From Fasciolopsis buskii (lineage: Eukaryota; Platyhelminthes; Trematoda; Plagiorchiida; Fasciolidae), in the NCBI GenBank assembly GCA_008360955.1, contig LUCM01005665.1:39267-103266 (forward strand): a stretch of DNA of 64,000 nt, in the 5' to 3' direction. Each line of letters starts with the position of its first letter. The first letter of the stretch is position 1. Made by a program: the position numbers and the translations under genes. The notes beneath the pieces were generated by a model. That model did not search any database. It saw nothing but the letters and a program-made list of their open reading frames with translations, and was not told where the DNA came from. Of the stretch, positions 35,603 to 48,879 are shown one piece after another.

Positions 35603-36259
35603 TCAGGGAAGGTTGCACTTCCGGAATAACCTCATTGATTCCATTTCAAAGGACTTCAAAAAGCTGCCCAAACGAGTCTCGCAGAAATTTCCTCGTCGCT
35701 GTTTTTCCCTGATATCCCTATATGCGAGACATTCATCGTAATGTTTCCGCCTACTTATTGACAACAATTTGTAAAGTATAGCCTTCTCTGTCCCGAATTT
35801 AATGTGGTATTCAATGAAATTTAAGGACTGCTTCATAAACTTGCGGTTCTCTTTGTGAGGGTTGTCAGAAGTTATAACTCCACCTAGGATGGGCCGAATT
35901 ATTGCCAAGCCGAGGGAACAAGGCGATCTGTGCGTGACCCTTATTATTTCTTCGACCTTGTACCTTATGCCGTGCTTGAGTTCACCTGCCAAATTCGCTA
36001 GAACATGAACTGGCAATGACCGCAATAAAAGAACTAGGAGCTTCGACGAAAGCGAAAGCGCACAGATCTTCGTCACTTTTGATTGACTTCCTGGGCACGA
36101 TAAACACGTCATGGACCATTTCTCGGCAATTCGCGTTTTTTCTTGCTCCAAATTGCTCATTTTCATCATTGTAACTTGCACCTGAGGGATAAATAGCCAC
36201 AGCGGAATGACATCAAAAATCAACTGAATTTTAAGTACCGCGTTTGGATAAACTTCCAT
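35603..36259 (-). other. 218-codon ORF of unknown identity
   Basis: This is the longest single open frame in the window. It contains Lys/Arg-rich stretches and an IIRPILGG...NPHKENRKFM segment. That segment faintly recalls the RP-x-LEY...W-P segment after the RT domain of CR1-like LINEs. No catalytic motif is visible. It could be a LINE C-terminal relic, a lone exon or chance. No splice-linked neighbour was found. Confidence 0.3.
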
Positions 36260-36399
36260 TAGCTGAATGTGATACTATCCGATTTAGGCCTATCGAATTC
36301 CTGTTGCCCATACTCGAAAGACTTGTTGCACCAAAGGTTTGCTGGCCTCGCTAACGCCAAGATGTAGGCAAGAGTATGGATAAATCAAAAGCATCCCAG

Positions 36400-37300
36400 T
36401 TTATGGCTCTCTTTGCTCCTCTATGAAAAAGCAACTGCTCTGCCCTTTCGGCTGCTACCACCCATCTGAGAACTCAGCTCTGGAACCTCGAAACTACTCT
36501 GTTTAGTACAATATCTGGCAAGCTTGCTGAGTTTCCTGTATTAAGTTGCGGCCAGGGTGAACGAGAAAATTAAGTGGAAGTCTAAAATCTAAGTCATTAA
36601 GGCTTTTGACCCAGTTAATCACGGACAGCCGCTTGCAACTTATTGGGCCTTTGGAATAGCCGTCGGCTGAAAAAGATGTTGGCGGATTTCCCACTAGGAC
36701 GGATAACAGAATTCACATGCACTGAGCATCACCAACAGCGCACCATATGGGTCATTAATAGACTTCTCTTTTTTTCTCTACAAAAATGACTCTCGCAGTG
36801 GGCTCTCACTGTCATGGTTCATTTGGCAGATGACATCAGAGTTGTAGTTGCAAGTCGTAGAACTGAAATGGCAACCGATCTTTGTGGTTTATCCTCTTGG
36901 AGAGGCAAGCTGGATTTGCCATTTATACGGAGAAAGTTTTTTAACAACTGCGCTTGTCCGAATGAATAATTGTAAATGAAGGATGTGGCTATTCCCGGTC
37001 AATATGACGAAGGAAATAAAGGAAGCCTCACAGTGTAAACTGGCACACCGTAGCGCAAGGAATTTACCTGCATAATCACCTGAGCCGCTTTACTTTTGAA
37101 GGCAGGCTAGATTTTAACAATGGAGGCCATTTTTAGGCTCAACTTGGGCGCCATTAATAAACGAAAGCATCGTTAAGTGGAAGCACAGCGGACAGGCAAT
37201 GGCATATTTGATGGTCAAAAAGAGTGGGACATATGGGCGAGTTCACGCGCACTGCATCGTTTCTAACTAAAAAGAACGGCTAATTGAGAAGATTTAATTA
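36400..37300 (+). pseudogene. LINE reverse transcriptase relic
   Basis: The plus strand at about 36595-36660 reads KAFDPVNHGQPLATYWAFGI, close to RT motif A (KAFDRVNH). At 36805-36910 it reads VHLADDIRVVVASRR, a decayed catalytic-box segment with ADD kept. Stops lie between the blocks. The 118-nt segment after it resembles the region after motif C. It lies just upstream of the larger plus-strand LINE but is a separate copy. Confidence 0.55.
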
Positions 37301-37889
37301 AAGCATTTACAACAGGAAAATACTATTGAGTATGGAGACAATTTTTTGAGCAGTTGATCAAATAGTGTAAAATAATGGGGGCAAGATCACGTTTGAATTT
37401 ATGAATGCGTTTTTTGTAACAGACCAATAAGCTCTTAGGAAGTGTCCCACGCCAGCTGAGATGAACTAGACCCAAACGTAAGCTGGCAACACGCCGAAGC
37501 GTCTGAGAAATTCTTGATTATGAAGTTCTACGAGACGTCTCCGAAGGGAAAAGTGTTACTGGCAGGTGAGTCAGCGAGCGGCATGAAATTTTGCTAAATT
37601 TTTTCCGTAGATTCACCCAGTTTGCCACTCGTCATTCCGTAGAGGACCCTATATTTTTTCAGAAGACTTCCACAGATTTTCTGCATGTTGCTTGTGCTCC
37701 ACTTTTGTTTCTTTTACGTAGTCCGTTTTTCTCACTCAAATTTGTTTTTAACACCATGCCGCAAGCGAACCGTTAAAAATTACTACCAAGGGAACGGGCG
37801 GGCCACGATCTGTACCTAAATCGTAAATAACAAACTGCTCGGTAAAGCTAGTTGACGTACTTTATGAAATAAATGTAAGATTCGAAGAC

Positions 37890-39170
37890 TTGGAGAAGCG
37901 TTTGTTCAGCGCTGTTACCCGGCTGACCTCAGCGGAAGCGGCGATCACCAAGTTGGCTCCACTCTCCCATCTCGTCGAGCCATCGTCAATGCCCTCCTTA
38001 AACAACCATGCTGGGGCTAGTCAATTCATTGATTCAGTATCGTCTGAATCACTCAGGCGTATCCAAAACATAGAAAATGCCATAATATTTAACGTCCCAG
38101 ACCGCCAACTACAAGAGACGGTCAAAAACTATACTAAACGCGTGTAACGTGGCTCATTTCCCTAGAAGTTGTGTGCCATTGTGAGAAAGGATTCAACAGG
38201 AATCTTGTCCGCCTCAACACAAGTCGCCCGTAGGTTTATCCGCAAGTAAGATACCATTGTCGGTATTACCCTGAACAAAAATATCACGATTACGGAGGAC
38301 AAAGCGCCGCTCCAGCGTGAGTTACTTGGTCTCCAAAAAGGAGCATCGTTCCCACCTTCTACAGCAGAGACCATTAGGTCTCCCTTTCCCCCCAAAACCA
38401 CAAAACCTAGATTCCGGATATCCAGGCCCCAAACTTTCTCTAAATTATGAGGTAGATCTAGACAATTTACCGTGTGCACCTCTTCTTCAACCACCACGCA
38501 AAAAATTGCACCTTGAACCATCCACATCTGGATGTAAATAACCACTGCAGCCCTCCAAAAACCCCCTTTCAAAACCCCAGCAGAACTTTGCAAACGATGC
38601 TGCCGGTATGGTGAGAGACTCTGGCCTGCCTACACTGTCCGGAAACCCTAAAATTGGTCACAATACCGCTTTCAATCCCAGCGCTGAACTCACCCAGCAT
38701 ACCCAAAGATTACCGTCAAAATTGATGCCACTGACGCAAACGGCTACCACGTGGCCACAATTTGTACCACTCAATAAACAACTATGTAGAGCTGGGCCAG
38801 TGACTGGAATTCCGATTATGAATGAGCCAAACCACTCAAGAACACTTAAGATTTCAAGATGCAAAAGGCGGAACCAGGCCCCCAGGTTGATCGGTCATCA
38901 CCCCCTACACACACACACCCCGCAACAGCTGCACAGTTTCCTGTAAATGGACAGCCATTTAGCCAAACACTTATCAACTTGCAACCTTTCATGGGTAACA
39001 TCATGCACCACCCCGTCCCACTACATCTAGCACAACCACCATCTCCATCGGTGAAAATCAACGTGCGACGTGATGGAAGTGACTATGGCCAAAACCCACT
39101 GGCACCCCCGCCTACCGGCATCCTCTTTATGCCCAATCAAACCACTACCACATACTACTATCCCGTTTAA
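37890..39170 (+). pseudogene. CR1-like ORF1 relic
   Basis: Three frames follow one another. A helical piece holds VTRLTSAEAAITKL and IQNIENAIIFNVPDR (37890-38147), and Pro-rich frames lie at 38317-38541 and 38859-39170. This is the nucleic-acid-binding ORF1 type of CR1-like LINEs, judging from its helical start and its position before the endonuclease. Frame changes make it non-functional. Confidence 0.55.
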
Positions 39171-39269
39171 GTCAACCCCATTTTTCTCCCCGACCTGCCC
39201 CTCCCTTGCCGTACCTCCCTTCCATACAACCCACTTTAACCATCCCAAATGGAATCTTACGCCCACGAT

Positions 39270-39960
39270 GGCACTTACTCGTTATCTGCACTCACATGCT
39301 ACTAGTAGGGTACCATTTTCATTTTTACCAAATAAGGTGCACGCACTGCGTCTTTTCCTGCATGCACGTAGATATGATTTTATTCTTATCACTGAGACTT
39401 AGCTGACCGAGAATGCTCCCGACAGAGACATTGTTTTAATTGGTTACGGTGATTTTAGGAAAGACAGGATAAATAAGCGCGGGGGAGGTTGCCTCATATA
39501 CATAATAGACGCCCTTTCAGCCTCATGGTGCAATCACTTTAATAAACTGAAAGATTCTATTTGGCTAATTGTGGCTATGTGGCATCGGGACTTACTGATT
39601 AGTTGCATCTATCGCCCCCCAGTACGCATCAGCCGTAGTTCTTACCCCTAACTGATGCGCTCAACGCTGCCTCCGACCTTCCAGGCCTTAAGCTAGTAGC
39701 GGGCGACTTCAATACCCCAGGGATTTGTTGGTCTTATTTCTTCTCCTCAAAATACCTTCCTGCGTTTGTTTCTAGTGTACGACTGGATGGGTGGACACAG
39801 CATGTTTCAGTACCCACAAGGGCCGAAAGCATTCTGGATTTTATTTTCAAAACTGGCCTAACACAGGTGCGCACATCCATAGACAACAAATTAATCGGAT
39901 GTGATCATTCCTAGATTGTCTGCAAGTTCTTAGTTTCGACGTCCCCTACATTCTCCACAG
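39270..39960 (+). pseudogene. CR1-like endonuclease relic
   Basis: The frames read LFLHARRYDFILITET, then GGGCLIYI, then LLISCIYRPP, then LKLVAGDFNTPGI and SILDFIF. These are the AP-endonuclease-like segments with the ITET, YRPP and GDFN motifs. Stops follow ITET and YRPP, and a shift occurs before GDFN, so the enzyme is dead. Confidence 0.8.
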
Positions 39961-40459
39961 CTTCCTCTAAACTATAACATGAGCCTCATAGAGCCATCTT
40001 CCTTCCATAATTTGCGGCCAAAATTGGGACATTTTCTTTCTGTCGGTGGATCCCCAACTGGCCACCAACAACTTTTACGCGATTCTCAGTGTGTGCCTTG
40101 ATCTAATCTCTCCAACTCCGTATGGCACCCTGGACCGTCTTAAAATGTGTTCTTTAATCCAGACAAGATTCAAAAGAACAAAAGAATTTGCTCTGATATT
40201 GCAAATGAACCGTCTGTCTAGGGGGATCAAGACACTTCAATTCCCTTCAAAAGAAGAGGGAACTTCAAGCGTTGCACTGCGAACAAGGCAGCAGCACTGG
40301 CTAAACTACTGTGAACTAGAAACTCCCTACCTAATACGCACATCACGTTTGTCATTTTCAGGGGCACGCGCTAATGACCCCCTACTGATATCAGAGGTGC
40401 CCAAGTAATAGTAATCCACTGTTGTTAAAAATATAATCTTTCCACGTTGGACCGGACGA

Positions 40460-41948
40460 CCTCCCTTAAAACCCTCTTCAGATTTGGGGTGCAGACATCC
40501 CTATACTTTTGTCCAATCCATTTTATCTTTCCTTAAATTGTTGCACTTTCCCCCACCAATAGAAAACTTCTGTCATTGTGCCAATTCACAAAAACGGTTC
40601 AAAGCAGGAGCCATCTAATTATGGACCCATCGATCACACCCCAATTGTTTCTCGCAATATGGAAAGAATAACAAAAAGTAAGTTAACAACTTACCTGCTG
40701 GATCATGACCTCATCAACGTCGGCTAACGTGGCTTTCTTCAAAGTAAATCATGTTCTACGTGCATGACTGATTTCTTGAACATAGCGACGGAGGCCGCCA
40801 GCGACGGAAAGTCGGTGATTGTGATTTCATTAGATTTGACGAAGGCTTTTGATCGCGTATCCCATCGCAAGCTTCTCATCAAAGTCAAAAGCTACGGCAT
40901 AACAACCCCTCTTCTGGCTTGGTTCTACTCTTATTTGGCCTCTAGAACTCAGGTAATGGATGTAAATAGAACCCTGTCCAAGACCCGTCCGATTATTAGT
41001 GGGGTTATTCGAGGAAGCGTACTAGATGCACTGCTGTTCCCACTGTACAAAAGCGACATTTTTCGCATAATTAGGCATGGTATTTCTTTTCCGTTTGCAG
41101 ACGATATAAAAATTGTATAAACACATCCCCCTCGTGACATCAACAACGTCCTGAATAATGTAAAAATGATCTTCTATCGCTTGCTTCATGGTGCGCAGCC
41201 TGGTTAATACAATTCTCGGCCTTCAAAAGCAGCATTCAACTGCCACGTTCCTGCAGGAATCTTTGAAATTAGCCAAGAAATCTTTCCCTCCCCTCACACT
41301 GTCAGAGATTTGGGTTTGCATTACTCCAGCACGTTCAACTTCGCATAACACACCCGGATACAGGTTGCAAAAGCTAGGAGACCCCTTGTGTTGATTCACA
41401 CAACTTTTAGAAACCAGGAAAGCAACTTGTTAATATATAAAACGCACGCAAAACCTATCCTAGACTACTTTTCCATCGTGTGTTCCAACATGCAGCAGAG
41501 TGACGGACTCGAAATGGAGAATGTTCAACGAACACTTACAAAACGACTTCTGGGCTACCCTTCCTCGCTAAACTACATGAAACATTGCATAAAACTACAC
41601 GTCACTTATGGCTGCGTCGAATTCACATCAACCTCTCCTTTTCACAGGATCATTGGTAAAAATGTGTGCATCTCTCCACCCCACGTAAGAAATAACTTTC
41701 CCTATGGCTCGCGTCGGGATGAGTGCTTGGTTTCAGTTCCCAGGTTGAGGACAGCACTTAAGAAACTCTTCGTCATCAAATATTCCTCCCCAGGTAATAA
41801 ACTACCTCAACATATAAGAATGATTTCTTCTGCCTCCGTTACCTTTAAAAACGAAATTAGGAAGTCGATAACCGTAAAAAATTTCTTAAACTTTCACGAC
41901 CCTTACACTCAATTAGAAAGAGCCTATGAGTCAGGCCTAGGGTACTGA
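40460..41948 (+). pseudogene. CR1-like reverse transcriptase and C-terminal relic
   Basis: The frame at 40764-41120 (118 codons) carries VIVISLDLTKAFDRVSHRKL (motif A), ISGVIRGSVLDALLFPLY (a changed GVPQGSVLGPLLF) and FPFADDIKIV (motif C, FADD). The frame at 41388-41948 (186 codons) holds the C-terminal region, with KPILDYFSIV and ENVQRTLTKRLLGY. The stop after FADDIKIV and shifted upstream blocks show that it cannot make full-length ORF2p. Confidence 0.85.
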
Positions 41949-41960
41949 GTATTACAACGC

Positions 41961-43460
41961 TCGGGGTCTTATCTCAACCCACTCAACAAGGTCTAGTCAA
42001 ATTTAAGTATTAGCTTTAGCGGTAGTTTCCACAAGCAAAATCATTGTTGGTTTAGGCAAAAAAACTCCGTCAGCGAAACAAGTATGTAGTAAGGCATACT
42101 AAAAGTCATGTGCCCATATCGCATTCTCACATATTTCCAAACTAATATCCACATAAATTCTTTCTTTCACATGCGCTTAACAAATAGACCATTCCAAGCG
42201 CGAAGTTAGGCATCGAATAATGCCTCATTCTAAATAACATTCATCACTTCTCGTTCTTATATTTGCACGCATCATAACCTTCGGCTGGAAAACCTCCAGA
42301 TTGCCATCCCCCACTTTTTCCATTCCAGTTTTGTACGTTTCCCTCGTGTTTTCCTAGGGATCTTCGATCCAGTTTCTGGCCCCATCTCTCACGTCTCAAC
42401 ACACCGTGAAAATAAGCTGACTCAAGGCTCAGATCAACCATCCAGGACGGAAAAATTCGAACTGCTCCACGGTAGCGGTAAGATGGAAATTTCTTCTAAT
42501 CTGCACGATTCACCAATGTAAACTGACAACCCTGTTGCAAGTTTGTCCACATATCGAGGCCACATAATCCGATTCACAATGCTTGCGATCCTCTGAGCGA
42601 AGACGTCCTTTCAATTGCAATTAATGCTGGAACTGCCCGCCCTTTTCCAACATGCCCGCCACGTTGATATACAGTTCCCACAAAGGCACCCACACTTAGA
42701 CCCCTGTTCCGGATGCCGCCACCATCGCCTATCGCGAAAATCACCCCCCAGTTTTCGCCTCGGCAATCGCGGCTATCATTATGCCAGTAATTGCTATCAG
42801 CTATACCCTCATACGCGAACAAAAAAGCAAGGAAAACCGGCTTTCACCAGCGTCAGTTATATCATTCAACGCATACCATATCAATCCTTACTTTCCACAA
42901 TGCCGGCGACGTTTTCATTCTGCATGTTATCAAATAATGGTTGGACAAAACTCTTCACTAGTGTTCTTCGTCCTTCCGCATTTTCAAATGGATTCAGGAT
43001 CCATGGCAAAATGACCGACGTTCTTTTTCATATCCATTTTAATACAAGGTGTCTTTCGGTTATCAATACTCTTCCCGCCAGCTGTTTCGGTCCGTTTTTC
43101 ACAAGATTTACCTTGCACTCAAGGGCTTTGCATACTTCCCCCATGATAGTTTAACATTTATGTCCATTTTATAGACCCGTTAAATCCGAATACTGCAGAC
43201 ACCTCCACACCGGACGCCATCCTCCAATTAAACTCTGCGTCTGCGATACTCGTCATTGGTGCGTATAAACATCGTGTTACCTCTAGTATGACAGCTTTGC
43301 TATTTCCCCTCATTTTGTGCCTAAATTTTTATTTGCTTGCTTGACGTGACTTGCAATACCCCTGTAACGTTTGATCATACAACCAAGCATGTCTCTCGGA
43401 GTATTCGAGAAACATACCAATATAAATATCTCTGTCCGGGACCGCCGTAGCACAGTCACC
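41961..43460. other. Spacer between two CR1-like copies, unassigned
   Basis: The 179-codon plus frame at 42615-43154 is open but shows no domain; His/Pro-rich sequence at its start suggests base skew. It may be 3' UTR of the first element or 5' UTR of the second. Confidence 0.3.
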
Positions 43461-43464
43461 TGCG

Positions 43465-45480
43465 GTGAACCTGGGTCTGACCACTTCACCCTCTCCTAAC
43501 CAACTACAGAGTGAAAGACCCCAGCTGGTGTTGCCTCGAGGCCCCTCCAGCCCGAAGCATGGAAACTTAACCCACTCCCCCAAAACTCGCCCTATATACC
43601 AGCTGACCCATCGAAAAGATCAGTCTGGCAGCCCTCCTAATCACTGTCACTTCCAATGTCCTCAAAATCCTGAGGCAAAATTCCAGTTACCCCCCATGTT
43701 TCCAAACCCACCAAACCTATGAAAACTGGACATGACTCTCTACTACCCCAGAGTCCGCTCTATTACGAATTCCACCCCAGCATTTCTCTTTCTAAGATCA
43801 ACCAAGTAGCAATGCCCAAATGCTCATATAAGGACCCTCATGGAACCTCCAGGACTTTGTCAGTTACTTTGGGCTTATTCTCTCGGATTAGGATCAGTGC
43901 CCACTCTCGTAAACCCAATCCTAATCCGCGGAAGTCTAGATCCATCAGCCAAACGCCTTATTATCCATTAAATTTTTACCTACCTCCTCCCAATCGGTCT
44001 TGAATCCTTATTGCAACACGAACTGCCAACCAATATGCAAAACCTACAGACCTCAGCTTCCACCTTCAGAGGCCTACCACCATATATTCCATCCGTTAAG
44101 GTATTCCACTTGCCCTCAATTCACTGGCCTTTCGCCATCCACATGGAGTCATCCTACGCACTGCCGCCCACAACTGTTAACCACCGCCATACTAATAATC
44201 TCACTGCCAGCACGGACCAGTTATCTTCATTTAATAGGCGTTGGAGAGGAAGCAGAACGACGCCAAGTATTCCTTCCACCGGGTTCTCTCACCCACCCAA
44301 TTTAGCTGTCATGCCTCAACCCCTCAATGACTCCCAGCTACCCATGGCTTACCAACCACTTCTCAACCCTCAGTGCCCAAACACACCTTATCCTTGCAAA
44401 CTGCCACTCGTTCCCACGCTTACCAACACTCCCATGGATTGATTCACCTCCGGGAATGGCGATTTCCTCTTTACAAACCAGTTTTTCTTGGGAATTACCT
44501 TCCCTCCACTGATAGTCTCACCATGTAGCTTTCATCAAAACATCCTATCACATTGAATGCAACGAACAACCTGTAAAATTTTCGGCCCCGCTGCATTTTG
44601 CTTCACTACTTATGACGGTCAGTCAGGAAAATATTACTGAGACTTTTGCCTTTGACGGACTCTTCCATTGTGGCCGCATGTAACACCCATCGATTATGTT
44701 ACCCTGGCCTGCTATTTACTCTGTCGTGGGCAGACACCACATAACTGAAACAATGCAACACCCTCCCTAATAAGGTTGGTCACAAATAAGATTCAGGACC
44801 AGTCGAAAAATTTATCAAAAGTCAAAGTGATCCTACCCAGTTGTCGCCGTTTCTACTAAGTGCTCGTTGTATATCGGGAAAGATGCTGTCTCATCGTTTG
44901 TTAGCACTCTCCTCAAATTACGGCCCCATACTAATCACTAAGACTTGGCCCAGGGATGACATTACAGACGATGCGGTTGTCGTCCCCGGACATCGGTCAT
45001 TCAGAAAACGTCATTCATCCAAGCGTGAGGGCGGCCGCCTCCCGTGTGTCCGCAATTCGATACCAGCCTCAGTGCGACGACCCCTCTCAATTGCATTCAA
45101 GATGTCATCTGGCTCAGGGCTGACAATGGTGATCAAAACCTTTCCGATGGACTGCGTATACAGCCCACCAGGCTGTCATCAGAACAACTTCCATCTCATG
45201 GCTGGCGCACTAAATTTCTCTTTCACCTTCTGCTGGGGTCACTTTGAGCCCTCCAACAAAACCAAACTCGGGCTGGGAATGAATGTGCCACCTTACACAA
45301 ACGATTTGTACGCCATCAGCCAGGATCTGACCCTGCAAAACGGGAAACACTACACCGAGGTTATTAGGCAGATAAGCATCTGGCTGCTTTGTGGGAAGAT
45401 CTGGGGAAATAGGGCATCGGAATGTCCAATTATGCTTCACCACCCACCGTCTAGTTTTCAACCTGCCCCCGTCCCCTAAA
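43465..45480 (+). mobile_element. CR1-like LINE, 5' half only (ORF1 and endonuclease start)
   Basis: Pro-rich ORF1-like frames run from 43465 to 44442. The 212-codon frame at 44841-45479 opens an endonuclease domain with NYGPILITKTWPRDDITDD and RKRHSSKREGGRLPCVRN, matching the ITET-W-x-x-D and GGGCLLYVRN pattern of the family. The RT is missing: similarity fades after 45.5 kb. It is a second, differently truncated copy next to the 37.85-kb element. It may continue in the fragment at 46.1-46.9 kb. Confidence 0.65.
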
Positions 45481-46099
45481 GCACACCTAGCATGCATGTT
45501 GATATTTAGAGGAAAAGGCCTTCGTTTCTTTCTTGAATAGGCATGCCAGCTTAGGGGGACTACTATGTGGTAAATGTTGCCATCATTCTTTTGAAACAAA
45601 AATTACTGATCCTAACTTTCTCATGCTTCTCCCTTCCCACCTCTTTGCGACTTACAGTGGCAACTCCTGTCCCAGCACCCGGTCCATGCCACCGCCCCTT
45701 TCCGACGGTCCGAGTTAGTAGCATTAGTGACAGCCCACACATGATAAGCTGTAACTGATCCCTCGTCGCACACGCAGTGGGTGCTTTAGCCAGCCAAGTT
45801 CTACAAACAGAGAAAACGGTCGCTTTTACTCCCTAAACTTTGTGCTATCTGTTGTAGGAACCTCGCAAACATGTGTAACCGCAGACGACGGTATTCTGCG
45901 GGCGATACACTGGGTAGCTGTGATAACAAGTTACAGGCGGAATTTCCTCATTTACTAAAGAAGGTTTAGTGCAAAGGAATCTGTAACCGGACAATTTACG
46001 CTTAACAAACAGTTATGTGCAGTAGCCCTTACGGCCTATTACAAAAACAATCGTACTATGCGTACACAGAAGCCGTAAACTACAACGTGACTAACGACT

Positions 46100-46920
46100 G
46101 TATAGTGCACCTGAGTAATTAACAAAATGTCAACTGTTTGCCGACAGCGGACAGCTTCAGTTTGCTGGAAACTGACTGGGGATCCACAGCCGATCGAGGG
46201 GAGCAGTGGAGAGTAAGTTCGTACCTAGGGGACATCAAAACAATCTGATCCAAAGTGCTGTCAAAAATACTAAATTCAGAATACACCGCGACCCGTGGCT
46301 GCCGGACCTGGTGATTACTCGGCTGGAAAATGAGGTCCATGGCCTAAATCAGGATAGGTCTGGCCACTAAAGAACAACAGAAACCGGACTCATGGATGCC
46401 AGCAGCACGCAAAACAATTAAACAGAGAGACCAGAGTTGGAGAGCATGCAAAGCGGTTAGAAGTGAGAGCCCGAAGCATCATAGGAAGCCCAGTATCTCG
46501 GCGGTCAGAGGAAATCTGACGGGGCTTTTGAACTACGTTAGAAATGCGAGTTGAGCAGAATCAAAGGGGTAGTGCTAGTAATTCCAGTCAAGTGGTTCAA
46601 TGAAAACTTGATTAGAGACCCCTAAGTTAGAAGTCTGTAACAGTGTTTTTGGGGACGAATAGAGTAAGGTGGACGCTGTTAGCTTATAATTCAAGGTGTG
46701 CATAAGAGGGATTCGGACAAAAGATGAAGAATAGTGCTGCCGATGTAGGGGCCATAATCCTTGAAACCCTAATAACCAGGGAGGATGCAGTGAGGACACT
46801 GGTGGGCGTGAATGCAAACAGGTCAACGGGAACAGATGGCATACATCCAGACAGGCGAACCCGTGGTGCGGGTTGTGTGCAATTGTGTGCAAACCGTACG
46901 GTACCACTTTAGATTAGGAG
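46100..46920 (+). pseudogene. LINE ORF2 linker and RT entry fragment
   Basis: The plus strand shows KQRDQSWRACKAVRSE (about 46420) and WFNENLIRD (about 46590). Near 46770-46850 it shows TREDAVRTLVGVNANRSTGTDGIHP, with the K/R-S-x-G-x-DGIHP signature that precedes the RT domain in CR1-like LINEs. Stops lie between them. The minus frames at 46119-46340 and 46575-46907 are shadows. It may be the continuation of the element at 43.46 kb. Confidence 0.55.
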
Positions 46921-48050
46921 CGCATTCTTCAGATTAGAAGGCAACAGCCGTGGAGGGGCGCATTTCTCTAGCAACGGAGTCATAGGATGACGGAATTAGT
47001 TGGCTAGAGATGCAGTCGAGATACATACTATCAGCACCTTCAAAGTAGGATTGAATCGTAAGTTAATGTTCCTGTGTTTCAGAGAATTGTGCGGCAACTT
47101 TAGAATTGCAGACCACTTTGGCCCGCCCATGGGGTAATTGTTTTCTCACCTTCGGATAAGAATAATTTTTCTCTCCGTACCACTGCTTTGCCAAGGACAA
47201 CTCAAAGAAGGTAACGCTTGCGTAGGTGAACGCTAATTTTCGTGCATACTATCGGAAGAACTCTGGATGTTCGTTTGACCCTTTGGTCTGATTTGTCTTG
47301 TGCAAGCGTAATGGAATGAACTGAATCGAGGTGAACTGTTTGGCGCGGGTTTCAATGTCCCTCGGTTCTATCATTTGTCTCCTTTTGTGCCCGTCGATCG
47401 CCGTCTGTTTCCTGTGCACCGCTCTAATTGTATTCAGATTTACCACGAAATGCTGTATTTTGCGTGAATTTCATGTGAAATCCATGTCGGTGCATGAGGA
47501 ATGTGCAAACTGTTCAGGAGACCTCCAACAATGAGGTCATGATCTCATGCATGTGGGCGTTGTTGGGCCCCAGCACATCTTTCTTATGCGTACTTGACCG
47601 ACCTGAATTCATACTGACTAACCGTTAAGGGACTTTCTTTGTGATCCAAGCCCCAATAAGCGGAGGTGGGATCGGGTTGTCAAACATGAGTTCTGGTCTA
47701 GGTTGTACTCGGGCCTTTCGATTGTCCGGTTTCTTTGGATGGCTTTTAAGGTGTCTTCTCATTCACTTAACGCGGCAAAAAGCACACGGCCTTTTGATTC
47801 TGCCTTTGTAATCTCCAGTTATCAATGCTAGGGACAGTCACTCGGAAACGTCGTTCGCTTCGATCGCCACAAGGAATTCACTTTCCCAGTACTTGTAGAG
47901 ATAAGTTTTGTCATTAACGAAATGTCAGAATTGAGAATGACTACCCTTCCTCACCTTGATCGGTCGAAAGGGAATCTTCATCCCGCTGGAATCCGTCCAC
48001 GACGAATATGGTTGATCATAAAGATGCCATCCACACTCAAGATAGACATG
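46921..48050. other. Unassigned stretch
   Basis: Only frames below 70 codons with no domain. Confidence 0.4.
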
Positions 48051-48054
48051 ACAT

Positions 48055-48426
48055 TTAGTATCGACGTGTAGTTTCTAATCCACTTTTCTGCTGAGTCGCA
48101 CAGCACAGACTCAAGCCGGACGAAATTCCACGAATATCCCGCCATTCTGGACCCTTTCCAAGTCGCTGTCCCGTAACATCTGCGCTTTCAGTCCTCCTCT
48201 TATTCACCGTTCCTCCGGTTGTCCGATTAACGATCCGACTGATAAAGCCGAGTTTTGCTTTCCGGTTTGCTGTCTTCATTCTTTGTTCCCAACACTGCTT
48301 TTCGTCTTGCTTTAACTGCCAGAAAACTCCCTGAGATCTTTCCACTCTGAGTATTTCCAAGTCTCCGGATCCGACGGCGTCCCACTCCACGTATGGAGAA
48401 GCTTGGTTTAGATTTAGCTCCCACAT
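48055..48426 (-). other. 123-codon ORF, possible LINE linker relic
   Basis: This minus frame is rich in Lys, Arg, Gln and Trp, with LKQDEKQCWEQRMKTANRK and FISRIVNRTTGGTVN. The composition recalls the segment between endonuclease and RT in RTE-like elements (basic helix, then R-x-T-GG-x), but no RT motif is adjacent. Weak support. Confidence 0.3.
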
Positions 48427-48879
48427 TAAGTCTTTACCTTTCTTTAATCATTGTGAAGTGCTTTCATTATTTACTCTTACCCCGCTATTCTTAGCGCATC
48501 ACTTACTTTCGATCTAAAACTAATAATTACCCATCAGCCATGTGTGCCTCAATGCTTCCATTCTTTCCGTCCTATTCCACTGAAATATTTCCCTTATTCA
48601 GACTTCTTCAGGCGGAACTCGGGAATTTTCTGTCGCCTGATACGGTTGACTTTTAGTTCAGTTGCCATAAGATTTTGCATCTCTTAAAGTTCAGCTCAAG
48701 TTAACCCGTGGTTCGCGATTCGCCAGTGACCTCCAAGGATTCGCTTGGAAGAACTAAGTGCCCCCCTCATAACCCGGGGTCACTTTTGCCGTCTCAGTCT
48801 TCGTTTCACGGTCGTGGGAAATTCTGAGGACTAGCCCGTCACTTAGGACATTAGCGTCGTGGTTGGTCAGTGCAAGGCG

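Larger units (their letters stand above)
37850..41960 (+). mobile_element. CR1-like LINE, nearly complete but inactive
   Basis: The order is: ORF1 helical segment (37890-38147), Pro-rich ORF1 tail (38317-39170), endonuclease (about 39270-39960), linker (40046-40408), RT (40460-41120) and C-terminal region (41388-41948). The length of about 4.1 kb fits a CR1/Jockey-clade element. Frameshifts and stops interrupt ORF2 several times, including one before the endonuclease segment at 39400. A second copy of the 5' half follows at 43.46 kb in the same orientation. Confidence 0.8.
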
